The notes beneath the pieces are model-generated. The model was given only the letters and a program-made list of their open reading frames with translations. It ran no database searches and had not been told where the DNA came from. Below, piece by piece: positions 25,303 through 33,800 of a stretch of DNA of 64,000 nucleotides (the stretch's first letter is position 1; every line of letters begins with the position of its first letter). This DNA is from an uncultured Dokdonia sp. (GTDB taxonomy: Bacteria > Bacteroidota > Bacteroidia > Flavobacteriales > Flavobacteriaceae): assembly GCF_947492535.1 (NCBI RefSeq), contig NZ_CANLNH010000004.1, positions 248,001 through 312,000 on the forward strand. Direction: 5' to 3'. A program made the position numbers and the translations under genes.

Positions 25303-25473
25303 ATCGTAAAGATGCAAAAAACTATTTAAGTACGACTATATAGGGTTTGTTTTCTTATATAAGTAACTAGAAATATGTTTAATGCTTCTTGTAAGAAAAA
25401 AGAAAGGATCACTTTTAGAACTATTTATTTTGTATATTAAGCAAACAAACTAACCCCTTAAGGTTTGAATATA

Positions 25474-26589
25474 ATGAGTTTCTCTACATGTAAAAGACGT
25501 ACTTTATGGTTCGTTTTTGTTAGTTTTTTCTTTGTGATTACAAGTTATTGTCAAACTAATAACTTGGATCGCCTAAAGGCGACTCTAGAAGAAATAAATA
25601 ATAAGAAAGAAAAACTTTCTATACTTCAAGAGATTGCGTCTATAAATAAAGATAGTTTAAAAAACTCTGCTGAAGCATATGTCTATTATGATAAAGCAAG
25701 AGTTGCCGCTATTCATCAAAAGGACACTGTAGCTCTTCGAAATGCCATTTACAACTTAGGAGAAATCCTTATAGAAATGGAAGAGTATGATATGGCTATC
25801 ACGTATTTTAATTCAGTTAAGAAAAACCTTATTGAAAAGGAAGGGCCATCTGAAATACTAGCATTAGTATATAAAAGTCTAGGAGAGGTCTATATCAGAA
25901 AAGAAGAGTACGATACAGCAAATGGTTTTTTAGATAAGGGAATAGCTTATGCCGAAAAAATTAAAAATGATTATCAAAAGGCATTAAACCATGTCTATAA
26001 AAGCGAAGTGTATTATATGCTCGACGATTATGCGTCTTCAGAAAGACAGATAAGTACAGCTTTTTCATTTTATGATCCTGATAGTGTTCCTATGATAGCG
26101 CATTATTTTAAGGGAAAACTATTATATAAGTTAGGAGATAATCAAAATGCAATTTTATGTTTTCAGAAAGCTGTTGCACTCGCTGAAGAAGAAAATAATA
26201 TTAATATCAAATCAAAAACATTACAATTACTTGCAGATGTATACTTGTCTTCAGGTAATAGAGAAATGGCATTTGATTACAGTAAAAATGCGCTAGTACT
26301 TGTAGATAGTCTTAATGATATCAATAAGAAAACAGCACTATCTCGCATAGGGTATATCCATGCGTTTGAATCTATGCTAGAGAAAAATAAGGAACAACAG
26401 TTAAGAGAAAAAGCAGAACAACAAGAGGATAAAAAAAGAAGAATGATTATCTATGGAATATGTACGCTTGTTGGGATCTCACTTATTGTCTTATTTGTAT
26501 ACAGACAGAATAAGGTAATGCGTATGGTAGCAGATATGCGGAAGGCACAAATGGAGCTTGTGGAGAAAAAACAACAAGAGTATTCATAA
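25474..26589 (+). CDS. TPR membrane protein without output domain (paralogue 2)
   Basis: A 371-residue protein with the same plan as the one at 19538: signal peptide (ending ITSYCQ), TPR repeats (about 35-275, e.g. AIYNLGEILIEMEEYDMAITYF and SLGEVYIRKEEYDTANGFL), a helical linker rich in Glu/Lys, a transmembrane helix near 325-342, and a 28-residue tail. No kinase or HTH domain follows. The start is ATG at 25474; the frame upstream begins with TTG. A terminator follows directly. Confidence 0.8.
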   Translation: MSFSTCKRRTLWFVFVSFFFVITSYCQTNNLDRLKATLEEINNKKEKLSILQEIASINKDSLKNSAEAYVYYDKARVAAIHQKDTVALRNAIYNLGEILIEMEEYDMAITYFNSVKKNLIEKEGPSEILALVYKSLGEVYIRKEEYDTANGFLDKGIAYAEKIKNDYQKALNHVYKSEVYYMLDDYASSERQISTAFSFYDPDSVPMIAHYFKGKLLYKLGDNQNAILCFQKAVALAEEENNINIKSKTLQLLADVYLSSGNREMAFDYSKNALVLVDSLNDINKKTALSRIGYIHAFESMLEKNKEQQLREKAEQQEDKKRRMIIYGICTLVGISLIVLFVYRQNKVMRMVADMRKAQMELVEKKQQEYS

Positions 26590-26594
26590 AAACA

Positions 26595-26627
26595 AAAAAG
26601 CCGAATCCTATTAAGATTCGGCTTTTT
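26595..26627. terminator. Bidirectional terminator
   Basis: AAAAAGCCGAATC (26595-26607) pairs with GATTCGGCTTTTT (26615-26627), 7-nt loop. It lies between the convergent TPR and acyl-CoA dehydrogenase genes with T-runs in both directions. Confidence 0.85.
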
Positions 26628-26643
26628 AATATATAATTTGTTT

Positions 26644-27822
26644 TTACTTAAAAGCATTTTCACCTGTAATATCAAGTCCTGTAATAAGGAGGTGAATATC
26701 ATGTGTTCCTTCATACGTAATAACACTTTCTAAGTTCATCATATGTCTCATGATGCTATACTCTCCTGTAATACCCATCCCTCCTAGGATTTGACGAGCT
26801 TCACGAGCAATTTTTATAGCCATATCCACATTATTACGCTTTGCCATAGAAATCTGTGCAGAAGTTGCACGACCTTCATTTTTAAGTTGCCCTAAACGAA
26901 ACGCTAATAATTGTGCTTTTGTGATTTCAGTAATCATTTCAGCAAGCTTCTTTTGCTGTAATTGGAAGGCTGCGATTGGTTTTCCAAACTGAATACGTTC
27001 TTTTGCATAACGTAAAGCCGTATCGTAACAATCCATAGCGGCACCTATCGCTCCCCAAGCAATCCCAAAACGTGCAGAATCTAGACATCCTAATGGGGCT
27101 CCTAATCCTGATTTGTTAGGTAATAAATTCTCTTTAGGAACTTTTACATCTTGAAAAATCAATTCTCCAGTGGCACTCGCACGTAGTGACCATTTGTTGT
27201 GCGTTTCTGGGGTAGAAAAACCTTCCATATCACGCTCTACAATAAGACCGTGTATACGTCCTTCTTCATTTTTTGCCCATACTACGGCAACATCACAAAA
27301 TGGAGAATTAGAAATCCAAAGTTTGGCTCCATTTAAAAGATAGTGGTCGCCCATATCCTTAAAGTTTGTGACCATTCCTCCTGGATTAGAACCATGATCA
27401 GGTTCGGTAAGGCCAAAAGACCCCATCCATTCTCCAGAGGCAAGTTTTGGTAAATATTTTTTACGTTGTTCTTCAGTTCCATATTTCCAAATAGGATACA
27501 TCACAAGAGATGATTGTACAGAAGCAGTAGATCGTACACCAGAGTCTCCTCTTTCGATCTCTTGCATGATCAATCCGTAAGAGATTTGATCAAGACCTGC
27601 ACCCCCATATTCTTCAGGAATATAAGGCCCAAAAGCACCTATCTCTGCGAGTCCTGGAATAATAGATTTAGGAAATGTTGCATTTTGTGCTGCTTCCTCT
27701 ATAATTGGGGATACATCGCGCTTTACCCAAGCACGAGCAGCATCACGTATTAGTTTGTGTTCTTCAGTTAAAAGATCGTCAAGATTGTAGTAATCTGGCG
27801 CTTCAAAAAGATCTGGTCGCAT
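26644..27822 (-). CDS. Acyl-CoA dehydrogenase, glutaryl-CoA dehydrogenase-like
   Basis: FAD enzyme of 392 residues that oxidises an acyl-CoA at C2-C3. FAD-contact segments GSFGLTEPDHGSNPGG and LNGAKLWISNSPF, the QILGGMGITGEYSI segment and the catalytic Glu in VITYEGTHDIH agree best with the glutaryl-CoA dehydrogenase (GcdH) subgroup, which also decarboxylates in lysine and tryptophan breakdown. The start is the ATG at 27822, because the upstream GTG at 27843 lies in the -7 box of a good promoter. It follows trmN6 but has its own promoter. Confidence 0.9.
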   Translation of the reverse strand: MRPDLFEAPDYYNLDDLLTEEHKLIRDAARAWVKRDVSPIIEEAAQNATFPKSIIPGLAEIGAFGPYIPEEYGGAGLDQISYGLIMQEIERGDSGVRSTASVQSSLVMYPIWKYGTEEQRKKYLPKLASGEWMGSFGLTEPDHGSNPGGMVTNFKDMGDHYLLNGAKLWISNSPFCDVAVVWAKNEEGRIHGLIVERDMEGFSTPETHNKWSLRASATGELIFQDVKVPKENLLPNKSGLGAPLGCLDSARFGIAWGAIGAAMDCYDTALRYAKERIQFGKPIAAFQLQQKKLAEMITEITKAQLLAFRLGQLKNEGRATSAQISMAKRNNVDMAIKIAREARQILGGMGITGEYSIMRHMMNLESVITYEGTHDIHLLITGLDITGENAFK

Positions 27823-27842
27823 GGTTTTATTTTTAGTAGACA

Positions 27843-27874
27843 CAAATGTAACGAAAACGTTTTCTATGCCCCAA
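27843..27874 (-). promoter_or_regulatory. Promoter of the acyl-CoA dehydrogenase gene
   Basis: On the minus strand TTG (27874-27872), 21 bp, then TACATTTG (27850-27843), which matches the Bacteroidota consensus and rules out the upstream GTG as start codon. Confidence 0.65.
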
Positions 27875-27882
27875 TATCACCT

Positions 27883-28671
27883 CTACATTTTTAAGTAAAA
27901 ATCTTTCACTAAGGCAATATAAGCGTCAGTATATTCATGTCTAGCATATTCTATGATAAGTTCTTTCGGGAGTACGCTTTCGCGAAAGCGTATAAAGTCG
28001 CCTTCTATATCGTGAGGAATTTGTTCCAAACGTTGAAACGCTAACATACTTCTTTTAATAGGACTCTCTAAATTTCCTTTCACATGGGTGATGCGTGTTG
28101 GGAATAAATGAGCGCTAGACGCTAATGCAATAAAGTCTTCTTCTCTATGATGCGGAATGATGACGTTGAATACTCCTGTTTCTGAAAGTAATTTGGCGAC
28201 AGCACCTATTAATAATTCGAAAGGCATTGTATCTTCAAATCGTGCCTTTTTTCTAGCTTCAGACATTGTGTTCTCTCCCTCTGGAAGAGATGCCGAAGGC
28301 AGAGAGGGTGTTTCGTAAAAAGGGGGATTGCTTATAATAAGGTCGTAAGTGTCTTCTATTTCGGTTGCAAACTCATATAAATGCGCATGATAACAAAACA
28401 ACCGATCGCCCCAGTCACTATTCTCAAAATTTTCTGTTGCCTGCTCATAAGCATCATCATCAAGTTCTAATGCGTCTATTGTTTCGGCATAGCTTCGTTG
28501 TGCCATCATCAAGGCAATAATACCAGTTCCTGTGCCTATGTCAAGAATAGATTCAGGATTATGGTCTATAGATGCCCAGGCACCTAATAAGACACCGTCG
28601 GTCCCTATTTTGGCGGCACATCGATCTTGTGCGACTGTAAATTGCTTGAATTGAAAAGGCTTTTGTGCCAT
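27883..28671 (-). CDS. trmN6: tRNA1(Val) (adenine(37)-N6)-methyltransferase
   Basis: A 262-residue SAM-dependent methyltransferase of the YfiC/TrmN6 family. The SAM motif LDIGTGTGIIALMMAQR is near residue 42, and the catalytic NPPFYE (ISNPPFYETP) near 116 identifies N6-adenine methylation. It begins 11 nt after rimM, so it probably belongs to the rpsP-rimM operon. The C-terminal RFRES is encoded by a perfect genome palindrome (27976-27989). Confidence 0.88.
   Translation of the reverse strand: MAQKPFQFKQFTVAQDRCAAKIGTDGVLLGAWASIDHNPESILDIGTGTGIIALMMAQRSYAETIDALELDDDAYEQATENFENSDWGDRLFCYHAHLYEFATEIEDTYDLIISNPPFYETPSLPSASLPEGENTMSEARKKARFEDTMPFELLIGAVAKLLSETGVFNVIIPHHREEDFIALASSAHLFPTRITHVKGNLESPIKRSMLAFQRLEQIPHDIEGDFIRFRESVLPKELIIEYARHEYTDAYIALVKDFYLKM
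27976..27989. repeat. GCTTTCGCGAAAGC palindrome, in trmN6
   Basis: Perfect copy read in the third frame (C GCT TTC as CGC TTT CGC GAA AGC), giving Arg-Phe-Arg-Glu-Ser. Confidence 0.9.
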
Positions 28672-28682
28672 GTGATATATAC

Positions 28683-29207
28683 TTATAGGTAGAGATCTAT
28701 AAGTCCGTCAGGAACTTGAAGTAAGATCGTTTTTTTATCGCGATCTAGTTTTTTTATAAAATCATCAATCATAGGAATGAGTACTTCCTTGCCATCTCGT
28801 TCTATTTCAAAAATAGCTTGAGAAGTCGTGTCGTTGATGTTTTTAATAGTGCCAATCTCACCAAAATTCTCATCAATGGCTGTATATCCTATAATTTCGT
28901 GAAAATAGAATTTGTCTCCATCCAATTTAGGAAGCATATCTAAAGGAAGATATAATTCGGCTCCTATCAGATCATCTGCATCTTGTTCGGTATCTACATC
29001 TTCGAGTTTGAAGCGTAGTAATGTAGATTTGTGGAGTTGAGAAGATTCTATAAAAAAAGGAACCAGATTCGGGTTAAAATCCACGAATACTGATTCCAAA
29101 TTTGTATACATTTCGGGTTCGTCTGTATCTAGCTTTGCTAGGAGCTCCCCCTTGAAACTATATTTTCGTACGATTTTACCTAGATAGAAGCATTCTTCTT
29201 TCTTCAT
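28683..29207 (-). CDS. rimM: Ribosome maturation factor RimM
   Basis: A 174-residue 16S rRNA processing factor that helps mature the 30S head. N-terminal FYLGKIVRKYSFKGELLAKL is the family opening. The PRC-barrel C-terminal half contains KFYFHEIIGYTAIDE, FEIERDGKEVLIPMIDDFI and DRDKKTILLQVPDGLIDLY. It starts 18 nt after rpsP, the standard bacterial gene order for its binding partner S16. Confidence 0.95.
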   Translation of the reverse strand: MKKEECFYLGKIVRKYSFKGELLAKLDTDEPEMYTNLESVFVDFNPNLVPFFIESSQLHKSTLLRFKLEDVDTEQDADDLIGAELYLPLDMLPKLDGDKFYFHEIIGYTAIDENFGEIGTIKNINDTTSQAIFEIERDGKEVLIPMIDDFIKKLDRDKKTILLQVPDGLIDLYL

Positions 29208-29225
29208 CGTGCAAAAATATAATGA

Positions 29226-29744
29226 TTACTCTTCAGAGTCTGCTGCTGCCTCAGTAGCTTCTGCTGGTGCATCTTCTGCATCTGCTACTACTGGTTCAGG
29301 TTGTGCTGCTGCAATACGAGCTTCGTTTACAGCTTGCTCAGCTTTAAGTGCTTCTGCTTTTGCTGCTTCTGCCGCTTTAGAAAGATCTCCTTCTTTAGAA
29401 GCAATTTTTGATGCTTTTTCTTCTACCCAAGCATTAAATTTTGCTTCAGCTTGTTCTTCTGTAAGTGCGCCTTTACGAACACCTCCAGCTAAATGGTTTT
29501 TAAGCATTGCTCCTTTATAAGAAAGAAGACGCTTAGCAGTTTCAGTTGGTTGTGCACCATTCTGTAACCATTTTACAGATCCGTCAACATCTAATTCGAT
29601 AGTTGCAGGATTTGTGTTTGGATTATAAATTCCTAATTTTTCTAAGAATTTACCATCTCTTTTTGAGCGAGCATCTGCCGCTACGATCCAGTAAAAAGGT
29701 TTTCCTTTTTTACCGTGTCTTTGTAATCTAATTTTAACTGACAT
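29226..29744 (-). CDS. rpsP: 30S ribosomal protein S16 with C-terminal extension
   Basis: Small-subunit protein. The canonical S16 core fills residues 1-85 (VKIRLQRHGKKGKPFYWIVA at the N-terminus, then GKFLEKLGIYNPN). The remaining half, to residue 172, is a low-complexity Ala/Glu-rich tail typical of Bacteroidota S16. It heads the rpsP-rimM-trmN6 operon. On the minus strand a TATCTTTG -7 box (29801-29794) and a leader hairpin precede it. Confidence 0.95.
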   Translation of the reverse strand: MSVKIRLQRHGKKGKPFYWIVAADARSKRDGKFLEKLGIYNPNTNPATIELDVDGSVKWLQNGAQPTETAKRLLSYKGAMLKNHLAGGVRKGALTEEQAEAKFNAWVEEKASKIASKEGDLSKAAEAAKAEALKAEQAVNEARIAAAQPEPVVADAEDAPAEATEAAADSEE

Positions 29745-29759
29745 AATTTGAATTAATTT

Positions 29760-29801
29760 TTGAGGTACCCGACCTCAGATTTAATTAGGCGTGCAAAGAT
29801 A
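29760..29801 (-). promoter_or_regulatory. rpsP -7 box and leader hairpin
   Basis: TATCTTTG on the minus strand at 29801-29794. A small inverted repeat TGAGGT-N5-ACCTCA (29760-29776) then lies in the leader 16 nt before the start codon and could form a hairpin near the ribosome binding site. A regulatory role is inferred. Confidence 0.45.
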
Positions 29802-29844
29802 ACACAATTTTTTAGCCTACATTACGTTATTTACTTTTTTATAG

Positions 29845-29852
29845 TACATTTG
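29845..29852 (+). promoter_or_regulatory. -7 box (TACATTTG) of lipoprotein gene
   Basis: Matches TAnnTTTG, 24 nt before the ATG at 29876. No clear -33 TTG at the usual distance. Confidence 0.4.
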
Positions 29853-29875
29853 TCACTAAACCTATTTATGTAATT

Positions 29876-30691
29876 ATGAAACGCTTATTCCCAATCCTAC
29901 TACTGTCCCTGTTTATCTTTTCATGTTCTAATGACATTCAAGATAACAGCCCCGCATTACAAGCCGTTGTAGATACTGTTCTTGTTAGATCTGCAGATAG
30001 CAGAGCCGTATTTAATGATGACGGAAGCCTTTTAATACAAGGAAATACTGATTCGCAAACCATAAACATATTAATTAACTCCTTAAATCAGACGCAAGTT
30101 GAATTAGGTGGGGATAATCCAAATACAAATATAGCATCGTATACAGATGAGTTTGGAAATGTGTTTTCGACAGCGTCTTCTAGCGCAGACGGACAGGTGA
30201 ATTATGAAATTAATGGTGATAATACAGTATCTGGAACATTTAATTTTACAGCATTACGTAATGCTAATCAAGATACCATTACACTAAGTAGAGGATTTAT
30301 GTTTGGGATTCCTATCCTTACAGAGTTAGGAGATACACCAGATATGAGTACTAATGATTCATTTACCGCGAGAGTAAATTCAGTAATATTCAATCCGACG
30401 ATTATCGCTGCTGTTGAGGCAAACCTTTTAACTGTTGCTGGTCAGACACAACAAGCATCTATTTCAGTGCTTTTTCCGCCAGATACACCTCCTGGGACGT
30501 ATGATATTGCTCCAGGTACAGATTTTAGAGCAACCTATACCTTATTATCAAATAATACAGTATTAGAAGCGCAATCAGGAACCTTAACGATTGTTGCAAA
30601 TGATACAGACGCTGATGAAGTGTCAGGAAACTTTGTATTTGAAGTAGATGGGTTTTCAATTACAGACGGAGAGTTTTCTGTAAGCTACTAA
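29876..30691 (+). CDS. Hypothetical lipoprotein (DUF6252-like)
   Basis: A 271-residue lipoprotein. The lipobox LFIFSCSND places the lipid Cys at residue 17. The mature part is beta-rich with the segments VLVRSADSRAVFNDDGSLLI, ISGTFNFTALRNAN-like strands and a repeated ending, suggesting two related beta halves (about 25-130 and 150-271). It resembles Bacteroidota DUF6252 lipoproteins, though I am not certain. It is a single gene with its own terminator. Confidence 0.7.
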   Translation: MKRLFPILLLSLFIFSCSNDIQDNSPALQAVVDTVLVRSADSRAVFNDDGSLLIQGNTDSQTINILINSLNQTQVELGGDNPNTNIASYTDEFGNVFSTASSSADGQVNYEINGDNTVSGTFNFTALRNANQDTITLSRGFMFGIPILTELGDTPDMSTNDSFTARVNSVIFNPTIIAAVEANLLTVAGQTQQASISVLFPPDTPPGTYDIAPGTDFRATYTLLSNNTVLEAQSGTLTIVANDTDADEVSGNFVFEVDGFSITDGEFSVSY

Positions 30692-30714
30692 TATACAGGT
30701 GAAAAATACTAATA

Positions 30715-30743
30715 AAAAGGGCTTCATTTCGAGGCCCTTTTTT
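30715..30743 (+). terminator. Terminator after lipoprotein gene
   Basis: AAAAAGGGC / GGCCCTTTTTT stem around TTCATTTCGA, with a T-run, 24 nt after the stop. Confidence 0.8.
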
Positions 30744-30832
30744 AGTGTATAACATTTAATAACTCATCTGTAAAAAGTACTACGCTATCTGAAGATTTTT
30801 AGTACATTTCTTTGTTATAAATACGCATTCGT

Positions 30833-33800
30833 ATGTACTTGATTTTTGATACTGAAACTACGGGATTACCTAAAAATTGGAATGCCCCTATTACCGATTC
30901 TGATAACTGGCCACGAGCAATACAAATTGCTTGGCAGTTACATGATGCAATGGGCAATGTAATAGAACATCAGGATTATTTAATTAAGCCTGATGGATTT
31001 GACATTCCCTATGATGCAGAGCGTATTCATGGTATTTCGACAGAGCTAGCTGCGCAAGATGGTATTCCATTACAAGAAGTATTAGAGAAGTTTAATATAG
31101 CGCTATCAAAAACAAAATATGTTGTAGGTCAAAATGTGGGATTTGATGTGAATATTATGGGAGCAGAGTTCCATAGACAAACACTTCCTAACGACCTTCA
31201 AGAATTACCTGTATTAGACACCTGTACAGAGACCACAGCACAATTATGTCAAATCCCTGGAGGTAGAGGCGGTAAATTTAAATTGCCTACACTTACAGAG
31301 CTGCATAAATACTTGTTTGGTGAAGGTTTTGGGGAAGCACATAATGCAACAGCCGATGTGGAAGCAACTACACGTTGTTTTTTTGAACTTATTCGTACAC
31401 GAGTTTTTACAAAAGAAGAACTAGACGTACAACCAGATTACTTTGAAAACTTCTCGCAAAGCAATCCGCAGCCTATCCAATTTATTGGACTGAAGCATAT
31501 TAATCTTAAGAAAGCGTCTGAGAAGATTAGGAAATCACTTCAAAAAGATGAAGTGCCTGAGATTTCAAAAACAGAAATAGCAGATAATGAAGCGCAAATG
31601 GCAGAAGTTGCCTTTGCACACCTTCATAATCATACACAATTTTCCATTCTACAATCTACTACAAACATTCAAAACCTAGTAGATGCTGCTGCAAAATATA
31701 ATATGCCAGCAGTTGCCATGACCGATACTGGAAATATGATGGGGGCTTTCCACTTTGTAAAAGCAGTAAAAAATTACAATAAAGGCGCAAAAGCAAAAAA
31801 TGAAGCAGCTATTGCAGAAGGGAATGCCCCTGAAGCACAAACCATAAAACCTATTGTAGGTTGTGAATTTAATGTGTGTGTAGACCACACAAATAAAAGT
31901 CAAAAAGATAACGGATATCAAATTGTGATGCTCGCCAAAAATAAAAATGGCTACCACAATCTGGCAAAAATGGCATCTATCGCTTATACCGATGGATTCT
32001 ATTATGTCCCACGTATTGATAAAAAAGTTGTAGAACAATACAAAGAAGATGTGATTGTGCTTACAGGAAATCTCTATGGAGAAGTGCCGAGTAAGATTTT
32101 GAATGTAGGAGAGAAACAAGCAGAAGAAGCCTTAGTTTGGTGGAAAGAACAATTTGGAGATGATCTCTATGTAGAGCTCATGCGTCACGGACAAGAAGAT
32201 GAAGATAGGGTGATGCCCGTACTGGTTACGCTTTCGCGAAAGCATAACATTAAATTGATAGCGTCAAATAATACATTTTATGTAGATAAAGAAGATGCCG
32301 AAGCACATGATATTCTGTTATGTGTAAAAGATGGAGAGAAAGTAGCAACCCCGAAGGGTCGAGGACGAGGGTATCGTTATGGATTGCCTAATAATGAATA
32401 TTATTTTAAAAGCGCTGATGAAATGAAAGCGCTTTTTAATGATCTTCCAGAGGCGATTATCAATGTACAAGAAGTTGTCAATAAAGTAGAGGCTTTTGAA
32501 TTAGCTCGTGATGTACTCCTTCCTGCTTTTGATATTCCTGAAGAATTCTTATTTGAAGAAGATAAATTAGACGGAGGAAAACGAGGAGAGAATAAGTTTT
32601 TGAGGCATCTTACATATGAAGGTGCCAAAAAACGATATGGAGAACCTTTGTCTGAAGAGGTGATAGAACGTTTAGACTTTGAGCTTGATGTTATTGAAAA
32701 GACAGGGTATCCTGGATATTTCTTGATTGTGGAGGACTTTATACGAGAAGCCCGAAACATGGATGTGTCTGTAGGTCCCGGACGTGGATCGGCAGCAGGA
32801 AGTGTGGTGGCGTATTGTCTTTGGATTACCAATATCGATCCAATGAAGTATGATCTGCTTTTTGAGAGATTCCTAAATCCGGATCGTGTAAGTATGCCCG
32901 ATATTGATATTGACTTTGATGATGAGGGGCGTGGTCGTGTTATGCAATATGTAATTGATAAGTACGGAGCCAATCAAGTGGCTCAAATTATCACCTATGG
33001 TACCATGGCTGCAAAGTCATCCATACGTGATACCTCAAGAGCATTAGATTTACCCTTAGGAGATGCAGATCGTATTGCAAAGTTGATTCCTAATATGTCT
33101 AAGCTTAATAAGATCATAGGTAAAAGTGAACAAGAGCTTAGAGCGAAATTCAGAGCTGATGATTTGGTCAAAGTAAATGAGCTGATTAATCTTTCTGAAG
33201 GAGATGATTTGGAAGGGAGAATGTTACGTAAGGCAAAAGAACTAGAAGGTTCTATGCGTAATACAGGAATTCATGCCTGTGGAGTCATTATTACACCAGA
33301 TGATATTACAAAATTTGTTCCTGTAGCCACCGCAAAAGATTCTGATTTATATGTAACACAGTTTGATAATTCGGTGGTTGAGGAAGCGGGGCTCCTTAAG
33401 ATGGATTTCTTGGGTCTTAAAACCTTAACACTGATTAAAGATACAGTGAAGTTGGTGAAATATCGTCATGATGTAGATCTCGATCCAGAAAATTTCCCGT
33501 TGGATGACGAGAAAACCTATGAGTTATTCCAGCGAGGAGATACGGTAGGGATCTTCCAATATGAATCCCCTGGAATGCAGAAGCATATGCAGTCTTTAAA
33601 ACCAACAGTTTTTGAAGATCTAATTGCAATGAATGCTTTATACCGTCCAGGACCCATGGAATATATTCCATCGTTCGTACGTCGTAAACACGGAGAAGAA
33701 GATATTGAGTATGACCTTCCAGCGATGGAAGAATACTTAAAAGAAACGTACGGAATTACGGTCTATCAGGAGCAGGTGATGCTTCTTTCTCAAAAGCTCG

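Noticed and set aside
29209-29520. Ser/Ala-rich frame opposite rpsP
   Set aside because: It is the antisense of the Ala-rich tail of S16; composition is explained by that.
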